Source: JAAFIP01 sp043766985
GTDB taxonomy: Bacteria; Pseudomonadota; Gammaproteobacteria; Burkholderiales; Burkholderiaceae_C
DNA: 64,000 bases
Direction of reading: 5' to 3'
NCBI GenBank assembly: GCA_043766985.1
Contig: JAYUHM010000260.1
Coordinates: forward strand, 28,226 to 92,225
Translations under genes and position numbers: made by a program
In this document: one piece after another, positions 1 to 6,549 of the stretch
Layout: each line of letters starts with the position of its first letter
Numbering within the stretch: position 1 is the first letter of the stretch
The notes under the pieces: model-generated
What the model saw: the letters and a program-made list of their open reading frames with translations, nothing else
The model's database searches: none
Told to the model about the DNA's origin: nothing

Positions 1-69
1 CATGCATAACCCTACGCGGAAGTGGGACTGCGCAAAAACGCGCAGCCCTTTAGCTCCAAGTTAAAACCC

Positions 70-492
70 ATGAAGATGCGCATCGCAACAATTGTTTTAG
101 GGCTGATGCCTCTTCTTGGCAGTGCTCGCGAATGCACGCGTGACGAGGCCTATGCAGCTGAGTCGGTTGTCGACCATTTGACTTCATGGGAAAACGTCCA
201 TCTTTTCTATCAGCAGTTCCGCCATTGTTATGACGGTGGGATCGCAGAGGGGGTCCAAGATCGAGCGCAGTTACTTTGGTCAGATCGGTGGAGTGACTTG
301 CCAAAAATGCTTTCTCTCACGAAGAAGGAGCCGGAATTCAATGCATTCGTTATGCGCAGTCTTTTTACTGAGGCCTTTCCACAGGAAACTTTCGATAAGG
401 TCTTGCGCAACGCGACAACTAGATGTCCAGCAATTGGCCGTGCCTTCTGTGCTGAGGTCAAAAAGGCTGCAAAGGTCGGTAATGGATTTTAA
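70..492 (+). CDS. Small secreted protein of unknown function
   Basis: The product is about 140 residues. It opens with a basic-hydrophobic stretch that looks like a signal peptide (MKMRIATIVLGLMPLLGSA) with likely cleavage after GSA. The mature part carries four cysteines (in ECTRD, HCYDG, RCPAI and FCAEV), which fits disulfide bonding in the periplasm. I do not recognise the family. An in-frame ATG at 22 exists, but the 70 start places the hydrophobic segment at the N terminus, so I prefer it. It stands alone; the next 500 bases downstream are repeats. Coding status rests on the signal peptide and the cysteine pattern only. Confidence 0.5.
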   Translation: MKMRIATIVLGLMPLLGSARECTRDEAYAAESVVDHLTSWENVHLFYQQFRHCYDGGIAEGVQDRAQLLWSDRWSDLPKMLSLTKKEPEFNAFVMRSLFTEAFPQETFDKVLRNATTRCPAIGRAFCAEVKKAAKVGNGF

Positions 493-658
493 CTGGTGGC
501 CCAAGCCGGAAGTCTGCGGTTCCGTTTGGTTTCAACGTTGATGCTGTATTCTTAGTTTCATCGCATTGAACCCAAAGTGTCGTCGGTTAGTGCGTAATTC
601 GGTCAATAAAAAGCACTGAGTCAAACCCTGAAACATCTGCTAGTCAACCCCCCATATT

Positions 659-857
659 CGCGGCAGAGCCTGTGCGATGGGTATGCGCCCCAATCGGGGC
701 TGCGGGCTGGAAGCGCGGAGCTTTTGGGGATAAGAAATTTAGATGTTTGAGCGCTTGCGCGAGTTTCTAAATTTCCCCCAAAAGCGAGCACTGCACATGC
801 TTCCCGCGAAGCGGGCCGCAGCCCGGGGCGCATACCCATCGCACAGGCTCTGCCGCG
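659..857. repeat. About 200-base nested inverted repeat (long hairpin)
   Basis: The outer arms are near-perfect reverse complements: CGCGGCAGAGCCTGTGCGAT from 659 and its complement ending near 857, each extending through about 45 bases, with a few extra bases in the left arm. Inside them a second pair of arms (GCTTTTGGGGATAAGAAATT from 719; its complement near 765-787) continues the same hairpin around a small loop near 745-765. No credible gene lies here. The stretch 493-658 shows nothing recognisable. The whole could be a non-autonomous mobile palindrome or a transcription stop for flanking genes; no transposase is adjacent. Confidence 0.75.
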
Positions 858-907
858 AAGCGCGAGGTCTATGCGCGTGCAAAGTAGTCGCCGGAGACTC
901 CGCAAAA

Positions 908-980
908 GGGGTCAGAGCAAAATTTCGTGTGACGTTGCGCGCTTCGGCGAAATGGTCATCCTGAATTTTGATCTGACCCC
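908..980. repeat. REP-like hairpin with GGGGTCAGA termini
   Basis: GGGGTCAGAGCAAAATTT at 908-925 is mirrored by AATTTTGATCTGACCCC at 964-980, with a GC-rich centre that can pair further (GCGCGCTTCGGCG). Elements ending in GGGGTCAGA are common in betaproteobacteria and resemble REP sequences mobilised by RAYT transposases; that link is from general knowledge. It sits just past the stop codon of the patatin gene, so it may also end that transcript. Confidence 0.55.
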
Positions 981-988
981 ATTTGCTC

Positions 989-2083
989 TCACAACGCCTG
1001 CACCAGCGCCATATCCGGCTCCTCAAGCCAAGCCGCAAACTCATCTGCCAATTGCTGCGCCGCACCCACGCACACCGTCCACTGCGCCACCCGTGCAGCC
1101 AAATCTCGCCCATGGAAGGCGAAGTCTTGCCTGTCGGGCAGCTTGCCTCGGGGCAGCTTGGCTACCCACTCGGGGCTGGGGGCTACCACCACCATGCGGT
1201 CTAAAAAGTGCGTGGCACCGTGCCGCCATTTCAAAGCTTTGTCCAGCCAACCCGGCACCACGGCTTTTTGAAAATGCGGGTACAGCACAATGCCGTTTGT
1301 TGCCGTGTAGTTAAGGTGCAAGTGGTAGTCGGTGATGCCGCCGTCCCAATAGGCACCGCGCGGCGCGCCGGGTATGTTGTGCACGGCTTGCAGCACAAAG
1401 GGGATGGAGCAACTGGCTTGCAGCGCCGGGTTAAAATTGCCCGGCGTTAAATGCACTTGGCGGGTGCGGTAGTCTTGCGTGCCAAAGGGTAGTGTTGCGA
1501 TGGGCGCGCCCTGCTCTGCCGAGGCCGCGCTAGAGAACACCACCCGCTCCAGCCAGGCTCCCATGGCCTTGCGGCGCACCGCGTTGGTAAAAAATGCGCC
1601 TGCGTAGCCGACAGGTGTGGCCAGCTTATGTTCCTTGCCCAGCATGTGCCGCCCGCGCGAGGTAAGAACGTGCAGCTTGTAGCGTGCGTGCCCCAACACC
1701 TCGCCCACCCGCCCACCGTAAAACTGCTTTAAAGACTCGCCAAACTTGGCGCTGATCTCAGCTGGCATGGGGTAGTTGCGGCCTGGCTCCAGCTCGTAGT
1801 GTTGGTGAATGTAGTCGTGCTCTAGCCGCGCAAAGGCAACTACTGGGTCGTTTAAACACGCGGTGGCCATGCGCCACGCGCCAATGCTGGCGCCTACCAA
1901 ATCTACCGCTTGCGTGCTGCGCGGCAACCATTCGCCAAAGATAAACTCGTCCAGCGGGCCGAGGATCAAGCCCTTGGGCCCACCTGCCGCGGCGGGTATG
2001 GTGCGCACGTCTTGCGGCGCCAAGCCGTGTTTTTCAATATGCAGTTTGGCGGCAGGGCCAGCGTAAATCTGTAGAGCATTCAT
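989..2083 (-). CDS. Patatin-like phospholipase family protein
   Basis: A predicted lipid acyl hydrolase of the patatin family, which uses a Ser-Asp dyad. The glycine-rich oxyanion loop AGGPKG is at about residues 33-38, the nucleophile motif GASIG has Ser66, and the catalytic Asp lies in DGG at about 247-249, in the expected order. No signal peptide is seen, so it is probably cytoplasmic or membrane-associated. Length 364 is usual for bacterial members. The start at 2083 is the only well-placed ATG. It is transcribed towards the REP-like hairpin at 908-980. The true substrate is unknown; patatin motifs do not separate phospholipase from other acyl-ester hydrolases. Confidence 0.85.
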   Translation of the reverse strand: MNALQIYAGPAAKLHIEKHGLAPQDVRTIPAAAGGPKGLILGPLDEFIFGEWLPRSTQAVDLVGASIGAWRMATACLNDPVVAFARLEHDYIHQHYELEPGRNYPMPAEISAKFGESLKQFYGGRVGEVLGHARYKLHVLTSRGRHMLGKEHKLATPVGYAGAFFTNAVRRKAMGAWLERVVFSSAASAEQGAPIATLPFGTQDYRTRQVHLTPGNFNPALQASCSIPFVLQAVHNIPGAPRGAYWDGGITDYHLHLNYTATNGIVLYPHFQKAVVPGWLDKALKWRHGATHFLDRMVVVAPSPEWVAKLPRGKLPDRQDFAFHGRDLAARVAQWTVCVGAAQQLADEFAAWLEEPDMALVQAL

Positions 2084-2112
2084 GGGGCTATTCTAGTAGG
2101 CTTTTGGTGCTC

Positions 2113-2155
2113 TAGCCCAATAGAATATAGCACAATATGCTATTTAATATGTAGC
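2113..2155 (+). repeat. Dispersed repeat, copy 1 (intergenic)
   Basis: Reads TAGCCCAATAGAATATAGCA and continues with a degenerate GCTAT arm and an AT-rich tail. It lies between patatin and serA, downstream of serA and upstream of the patatin gene on the minus strand. Confidence 0.8.
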
Positions 2156-2172
2156 AATCAAGTAGTTAACGT

Positions 2173-3345
2173 TTAGATAACGCGAACCCGAATCACGTTC
2201 GCCACTGCAGTAATGGCGCTAACCACGTCGTCAGTGGGCATGTTTTCAACATCAATGATGTTAAAGGCCAGCTCGCCTCGGCTTTTGTTCACCATGTCGA
2301 TGACGTTAACCTTTTTGTCTGCCAGCACCGACAGCACATGGCCCAACACGCCCGACACGTTGTCGTTAGAAAAGGTAATGCGGGTAGTGCCCGCCGTGCG
2401 GCCCATGGTGACCGCTGGGAAGTTAACGGAGTTGACGATGTTGCCGTTTTCCAGATAGTCCATCAGCTGATTGGCGGCCATCACGGCGCAGTTTTCTTCA
2501 GACTCTTCGGTGCTGGCGCCGATGTGCGGTGTGGCGATGACCTTGGCGTGGTTGAGCAGCGCAGGCTCTGGAAAGTCGCAGACGTATTTGCCCAGATGGT
2601 TTTTGTCCAGGCTGCGCAGCACTGCGGCGGAATCGACAATGGTTTCGCGCGCAAAGTTCAGCAGCACGGCGCCGGGTTTGGTCAGCGCCAGTGCATCGTC
2701 GTTGATCAAGTGGTGGGTGGCATCCATAGCCGGTACGTGCAGAGAGATGTAGTCAGACCGCGCCAGCAGCGCCTGCAGGTTTTCCATGCGGGTGACTTCG
2801 TTAGACAAGCGCCAAGCGGCGTCAATGGACAGCGCCGGGTCAAAGCCCACGACCTTCATGCCCATGGCCAGCGCCATGTCGGCCACCATCGAGCCAATGG
2901 CGCCCAGGCCTACCAGGCCCAAGGTTTTGCCCTTGATCTCGCCGCCTGCAAAGCGGGATTTTTCCTTCTCCAGCAGGGCCCCCATTTCGGCGGCGTCTTG
3001 CATGTGCGTGAGGGTGCTGACGTACTGCATGCCCGGCAAAATGCCGCGCGTGGCCAACAGCATGCCTGCCATCACCAGTTCTTTTACCGCGTTGGCATTG
3101 GCACCCGGCGTATTGAAAACTACCACGCCCAGCTTGCTGTACTCGGCAATGGGCACGTTGTTAACGCCTGCCCCAGCCCTGGCCGCTGCCAGCAAAGACT
3201 TGGGCACCTCAACGCCTTGCAGTTTTTGGCTACGCAACAAAAATGCATCCGGGTGCCCGATGTCACTGCCCACCTCATACCTTTGGCGCGAGAAGCGCTC
3301 CAGCCCTTTGATGGAAATCTGGTTGTAGGTTTTAACTTTGTACAT
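2173..3345 (-). CDS. serA: D-3-phosphoglycerate dehydrogenase
   Basis: Oxidises 3-phosphoglycerate to 3-phosphohydroxypyruvate with NAD, the first step of serine synthesis. The nucleotide-binding motif GLVGLGAIG, the FARE segment carrying the catalytic Arg, and TPHIGAS with the catalytic His are present. The last 70 or so residues form an ACT domain (RITFSNDNVSGVLGHVLSVL), which in this family binds serine for feedback inhibition. At 390 residues it is slightly shorter than the 410-residue E. coli enzyme. It lies 76 bases downstream of serC on the same strand, so serC-serA is a likely operon covering two consecutive steps. Confidence 0.95.
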   Translation of the reverse strand: MYKVKTYNQISIKGLERFSRQRYEVGSDIGHPDAFLLRSQKLQGVEVPKSLLAAARAGAGVNNVPIAEYSKLGVVVFNTPGANANAVKELVMAGMLLATRGILPGMQYVSTLTHMQDAAEMGALLEKEKSRFAGGEIKGKTLGLVGLGAIGSMVADMALAMGMKVVGFDPALSIDAAWRLSNEVTRMENLQALLARSDYISLHVPAMDATHHLINDDALALTKPGAVLLNFARETIVDSAAVLRSLDKNHLGKYVCDFPEPALLNHAKVIATPHIGASTEESEENCAVMAANQLMDYLENGNIVNSVNFPAVTMGRTAGTTRITFSNDNVSGVLGHVLSVLADKKVNVIDMVNKSRGELAFNIIDVENMPTDDVVSAITAVANVIRVRVI

Positions 3346-3421
3346 GGGGCACCACTTTCAAAGGCTGGGGGAGGAGTTCGGACTTTCGCGCCTATCGCGG
3401 CTGGTCTTCGATCTTTCTTAT

Positions 3422-4537
3422 CTAAGCAGTCACTTGCTGGTATGCCCAAGTAATCCAGGGCATCAGCGCTACCAGGTCAGATTTTTCTACCGTCGCACCG
3501 CACCAAATGCGCAGTCCGGCGGGCGCGTCTTTGTAGGCGCCAATGTCGTAGGCCACGCCTTCTGCGTCCAGCAGCTTGACCATTTTTTTCACTTGGTCTT
3601 CGGTGGCTTTTAGCGTCAGGCATACGCTAGTGTTGGAGCGGGTGGCTTTGTTTTTGGCCAGGAAAGATATCCAGTCGTTCGCCGCCGCAAAATCTTCAAT
3701 CACCTTGAGGTTGGCCTCGCTGCGGGCAATCGTGCCTTTGACGCCACCGATGCTCTCGGCCCATTGCAGGGCGTCCAGATAGTCCGACACGCACAGCATC
3801 GACGGGGTGTTGATGGTTTCGCCTTTGAACAGGCCTTCGGTCACTTTGCCACCCGACTTCATGCGGAACACCTTGGGCATCGGCCACGGTGGGCTGTAGG
3901 CTTCCAGGCGTTCTACGGCGCGCGGCGAGAGGATCAGCATGCCGTGGCCACCCTCGCCGCCCAGCACTTTTTGCCACGAATAGGTCACCACGTCCAGCTT
4001 GCTCCAGGGCATGTCCATAGCAAACACGGCTGAGGTTGCGTCGCATAGCGTCAGGCCGGCGCGGTTAGCGGGTATCCAGTCGCCATTGGGCACCTTTACA
4101 CCCGAGGTGGTGCCGTTCCAGACAAACACCACGTCGTTGTCAAAGTTCACAGGTGCAAAGTCGGTGATGTCGCCGTACTCCGCTTTAAGCACATTGGTGT
4201 TGGGCAGCTTGAGCTGTTTAACGATGTCGGTCGTCCAGCCCGCGCTGAAAGACTCCCACTCCAGCACGTCCACGCCACGCGCGCCCAGCAGCGACCACAT
4301 GGCCATTTCAATCGCGCCTGTGTCTGACCCCGGCACCACGGCCACGCGGTAGCCCTCAGGCAGGCCCAAGATGCGCGCCGTCTCGCTGCATGCCAAGCCC
4401 AGCGCCTTTTTGCCAATGGCAGACCGGTGCGAGCGGCCCAACGTGTCAAGCTGCAGCTTACCCACGTCGTAGCCAGGGCGCTTGGCGCAGGGGCCGGAAG
4501 AGAAATTGGGGTTGTGGGGTTTGACAGTAGGTTGCAT
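3422..4537 (-). CDS. serC: Phosphoserine aminotransferase
   Basis: PLP enzyme converting 3-phosphohydroxypyruvate and glutamate to phosphoserine, the second step of serine synthesis; family members also serve pyridoxal phosphate synthesis. The N-terminal NFSSGPCAKRPGYD is diagnostic, and SWQKVLGGEGGHGM holds the PLP-binding lysine. I place the start at 4537 (MQPTVKPHNPNF) because it has AAAGAG upstream and matches the usual N terminus. An in-frame ATG at 4621 would add 28 atypical residues without a ribosome site. It is followed by serA. Sequence resembles the alphaproteobacterial-type SerC subfamily more than the E. coli form. Confidence 0.93.
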   Translation of the reverse strand: MQPTVKPHNPNFSSGPCAKRPGYDVGKLQLDTLGRSHRSAIGKKALGLACSETARILGLPEGYRVAVVPGSDTGAIEMAMWSLLGARGVDVLEWESFSAGWTTDIVKQLKLPNTNVLKAEYGDITDFAPVNFDNDVVFVWNGTTSGVKVPNGDWIPANRAGLTLCDATSAVFAMDMPWSKLDVVTYSWQKVLGGEGGHGMLILSPRAVERLEAYSPPWPMPKVFRMKSGGKVTEGLFKGETINTPSMLCVSDYLDALQWAESIGGVKGTIARSEANLKVIEDFAAANDWISFLAKNKATRSNTSVCLTLKATEDQVKKMVKLLDAEGVAYDIGAYKDAPAGLRIWCGATVEKSDLVALMPWITWAYQQVTA

Positions 4538-4706
4538 GAGGCTCTTTAGATGGTCAAAAAAAGTGGTGGGGCCGTGCTGTGCGCTGTGCTGCCAAGCAGG
4601 GGCTGTAAGCTTCAAATTCATTATATAGACCGGTGCGCAAACCCTGCGCTGGTTTAACTGCGCTGCGGCGCTTGTAATGCTCGGTTTTTCAAGCCTTTTA
4701 GGCCAT

Positions 4707-4750
4707 TAGCCCAATAGAATATAGCACAGGAAGCTATTATATTTATAGTG
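4707..4750 (+). repeat. Dispersed repeat, copy 2 (intergenic)
   Basis: TAGCCCAATAGAATATAGCA followed by an AGCTAT arm and an AT-rich ATAGT end. It is preceded by AAGCCTTTTAGGCCAT, the reverse complement of the GGCC-AAAAGGCTT tail seen beside other copies. It lies between the toxin gene and serC. Confidence 0.85.
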
Positions 4751-4840
4751 CTCTTAAACTGCTGCACGCATACTGGGCAGGCCAATTTCCAATGTCAGCG
4801 GTATGCACCTGCTTGACCATGGCTGTGTCTTGCGAACCAC

Positions 4841-5389
4841 TCATGTACTCACCAACGGCAAAACACTCGCCAGCGGCATAAACAGCGTTAACGCTCTATC
4901 GGGCAAGGTTTGCAAACCATGGTACGCATAAAAAGCCGCCGCCTTCGCGTCTTTGGCATCCACTACAAAAGCGTAAGCCGCTATCTCGGCCCGGCAAGCG
5001 CGCTGCATTGCATTAGCTAACAATGCAGCACCCAAACCCGTGCCACGCTGCGCCGCGCTTACCGCCAAGCGCCCCATGCGCACAGCAGGCACCAGGGGGT
5101 AGCGCGGCAGCTTTTTAGCCACGGCTGCTGGCAAATCAGACAACGCCACACTGGTGGACGCCAGCGTGTAATAGCCTGCGATCTTTCCATCCTGCGTTAA
5201 CGCCACAAAGCACGACGTAACCCGTCTGCGCATGTCTTGCGACACTTGCTGGTGAAAGTATTGGTCTAAGGCAACTACGCCACAGGTAAAGGCCGTGCGG
5301 TCATGCGCATCGGCCAAGGGTACTACCCGGTACGGCCTAGCCACTGGCAACGCACCTGGTCGCGCAGGCGGCTGTTTGGCGCCAGCCAC
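4841..5389 (-). CDS. GNAT-family toxin of a type II TA pair (TacT/AtaT-like)
   Basis: A 182-residue GNAT acetyltransferase. Family toxins of this kind acetylate the amino group of aminoacyl-tRNA and stop translation. The acetyl-CoA loop RGTGLG follows VRMGRLAVSAAQ, and the C-terminal FYAYHGLQTLPDR segment supplies the conserved Tyr region. It begins with GTG immediately after the TAA of the antitoxin gene, so the two are translationally coupled. Pairing with a DUF1778 antitoxin supports the toxin call rather than a metabolic acetyltransferase. The first 15 residues are proline-rich and atypical, so a later start is possible. Confidence 0.85.
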   Translation of the reverse strand: MAGAKQPPARPGALPVARPYRVVPLADAHDRTAFTCGVVALDQYFHQQVSQDMRRRVTSCFVALTQDGKIAGYYTLASTSVALSDLPAAVAKKLPRYPLVPAVRMGRLAVSAAQRGTGLGAALLANAMQRACRAEIAAYAFVVDAKDAKAAAFYAYHGLQTLPDRALTLFMPLASVLPLVST

Positions 5390-5668
5390 TTACGCCGCAA
5401 TCAGTTTGCGTTGCTTGGCAAAAGCCCGTTTAAGGGCTGCATTGGGCTTGGGTGGATCAATCAACGCCGCCGCAAAAGCCGACTGGTCTGCCATCGACAG
5501 CCTCAGCACCTGCGCCTGTTCAATCGACCGCTTAGCCGCCTCATGCGCCGCACTCACCACAAAGTCCGTCAAGCTACGCCCCTCCAAATCAGCCGCGCGC
5601 TTGAGCATGCTGTGGATGTCGATGGGAAGACGGGCTTCCAGGCGAGCGGTGGATGTTGCAGTAGTCAT
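5390..5668 (-). CDS. DUF1778 ribbon-helix-helix antitoxin (TacA-like)
   Basis: A 92-residue protein with an N-terminal RHH DNA-binding fold (TARLEARLPIDIHSMLKRAA, then EGRSLTDFVVSAAHEAA). Its C-terminal tail DQSAFAAALIDPP is the segment that in this family wraps and neutralises the GNAT partner. It is the first gene of the pair and abuts the toxin start directly. RHH antitoxins usually autorepress; the perfect palindrome at 5721-5756 upstream is the likely operator. Confidence 0.88.
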   Translation of the reverse strand: MTTATSTARLEARLPIDIHSMLKRAADLEGRSLTDFVVSAAHEAAKRSIEQAQVLRLSMADQSAFAAALIDPPKPNAALKRAFAKQRKLIAA

Positions 5669-5720
5669 TAATGGCGTGAATTAGGTGGCGTTAAATTTAT
5701 TGTACGGCAATTCGCCGGAT

Positions 5721-5756
5721 ATCAAATGTACTGGATATAATGCCAGTACATTTGAT
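5721..5756. promoter_or_regulatory. Perfect 14-base inverted repeat between two TA modules
   Basis: ATCAAATGTACTGG at 5721-5734 is mirrored exactly by CCAGTACATTTGAT at 5743-5756. The 8-base spacer contains TATAAT (5736-5741), an ideal -10 box for the rightward toxin gene. It lies between the divergent DUF1778/GNAT and RelE/BrnA-like modules, so it could serve one or both as operator. Confidence 0.65.
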
Positions 5757-5790
5757 GTTCTTTGATAATTTATTTGGGTGTACAATTTAA

Positions 5791-6105
5791 ATGCTTACCG
5801 TTATCGAGACACCCATATTCCAAAGCTATGCGGCCAGTTTGTGGAGTCAATTTGAGCGAGAGGAGTTCATTGACTGGATAGCTTGCAACCCAGATGGAGG
5901 CGACGTCATTCCCGGTGCGGGCGGTTTGCGTAAAGTGCGCTGGGCACGCGCTGGTATGGGCAAGCGCGGCGGTGTGCGCGTGATTTATTTCAACCGCACT
6001 CTACAAGGCGAGGTTGTGTTGATCGTGGTGTACGCCAAAGCCAAGTTTGACAACCTGCCCACAGAAGTTTTGTTGCAATGGAAACAGGAGTTTGACCATG
6101 GATAA
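5791..6105 (+). CDS. RelE/HigB-fold toxin
   Basis: A 104-residue RelE/ParE-superfamily toxin; relatives cleave mRNA on the ribosome. The features are LRKVRWARAGMGKRGGVRVIYF with basic active-surface residues and the terminal strand VVLIVVYAKAKFDNLP. It precedes and overlaps by 8 bases a gene for a BrnA-like antitoxin, the toxin-first order seen in HigBA systems. The promoter is probably the TATAAT inside the palindrome at 5721-5756. Biochemical target is not readable from the sequence. Confidence 0.85.
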   Translation: MLTVIETPIFQSYAASLWSQFEREEFIDWIACNPDGGDVIPGAGGLRKVRWARAGMGKRGGVRVIYFNRTLQGEVVLIVVYAKAKFDNLPTEVLLQWKQEFDHG

Positions 6106-6370
6106 AGAAACCGAAAAATTTGCAGCCGACGTGCTGGAGTCCATTCGCCAAATGAAGCGCGGCGAAGTTGCGCAGATGCATACGCCAGAAGACATCGCTG
6201 CGCGCCGTGGCCGCCCTGTGGGTAGCGTGGCTGCGGTCACCAAATTACCGGTCAAGCTTAGGCTAGACCCTGACGTGCTTGCTGCTCTGCGTGCTACCGG
6301 ACGGGGCTGGCAGACGCGGGTGAATGCGCTGCTGCGCGAGGCGGTGGGGAGTGGGCGGCTGGGGGCTTAA
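6098..6370 (+). CDS. BrnA-like antitoxin paired with a RelE-fold toxin
   Basis: A 90-residue protein. The first half is acidic and helical (ETEKFAADVLESIRQMKRGE); the second half carries the BrnA-type RHH pattern RRGRPVGS, KLRLDPDVLAAL, GRGWQTRVNALLREAV. The same signature recurs in the BrnA antitoxin at 61834-62139. The ATG at 6098 sits within the last codons of the toxin gene, with AGGAG at 6086-6090. It should neutralise the upstream toxin and repress the operon. Unlike classic BrnTA, its partner is HigB/RelE-like rather than BrnT. Confidence 0.82.
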   Translation: MDKETEKFAADVLESIRQMKRGEVAQMHTPEDIAARRGRPVGSVAAVTKLPVKLRLDPDVLAALRATGRGWQTRVNALLREAVGSGRLGA

Positions 6371-6549
6371 CAGATTCATCTGTTGTCGTTCGAGCAGACC
6401 ATGAAGAGTATCTTTTTCTTCAACTTTCGGAAACCAAGTGCTACGATACCCTTTAAGCAAGGTGCTAAAAAATCAAAATCAGTCAAAGTAAGCAGTGATG
6501 TTATTTATCAATAATTGCCTCAGACATACACTGCATAAAGGATGTATTC

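Noticed and set aside
871..1314. Plus-strand frame from the REP-like element into the patatin gene
   Set aside because: Starts in repeat DNA and runs antisense to patatin; Pro/Ala-rich without features.
2338..3453. 371-codon open frame on the plus strand opposite serA
   Set aside because: It is antisense to a well-supported serA; the His/Gln/Val-rich product is typical of a GC-rich shadow frame.
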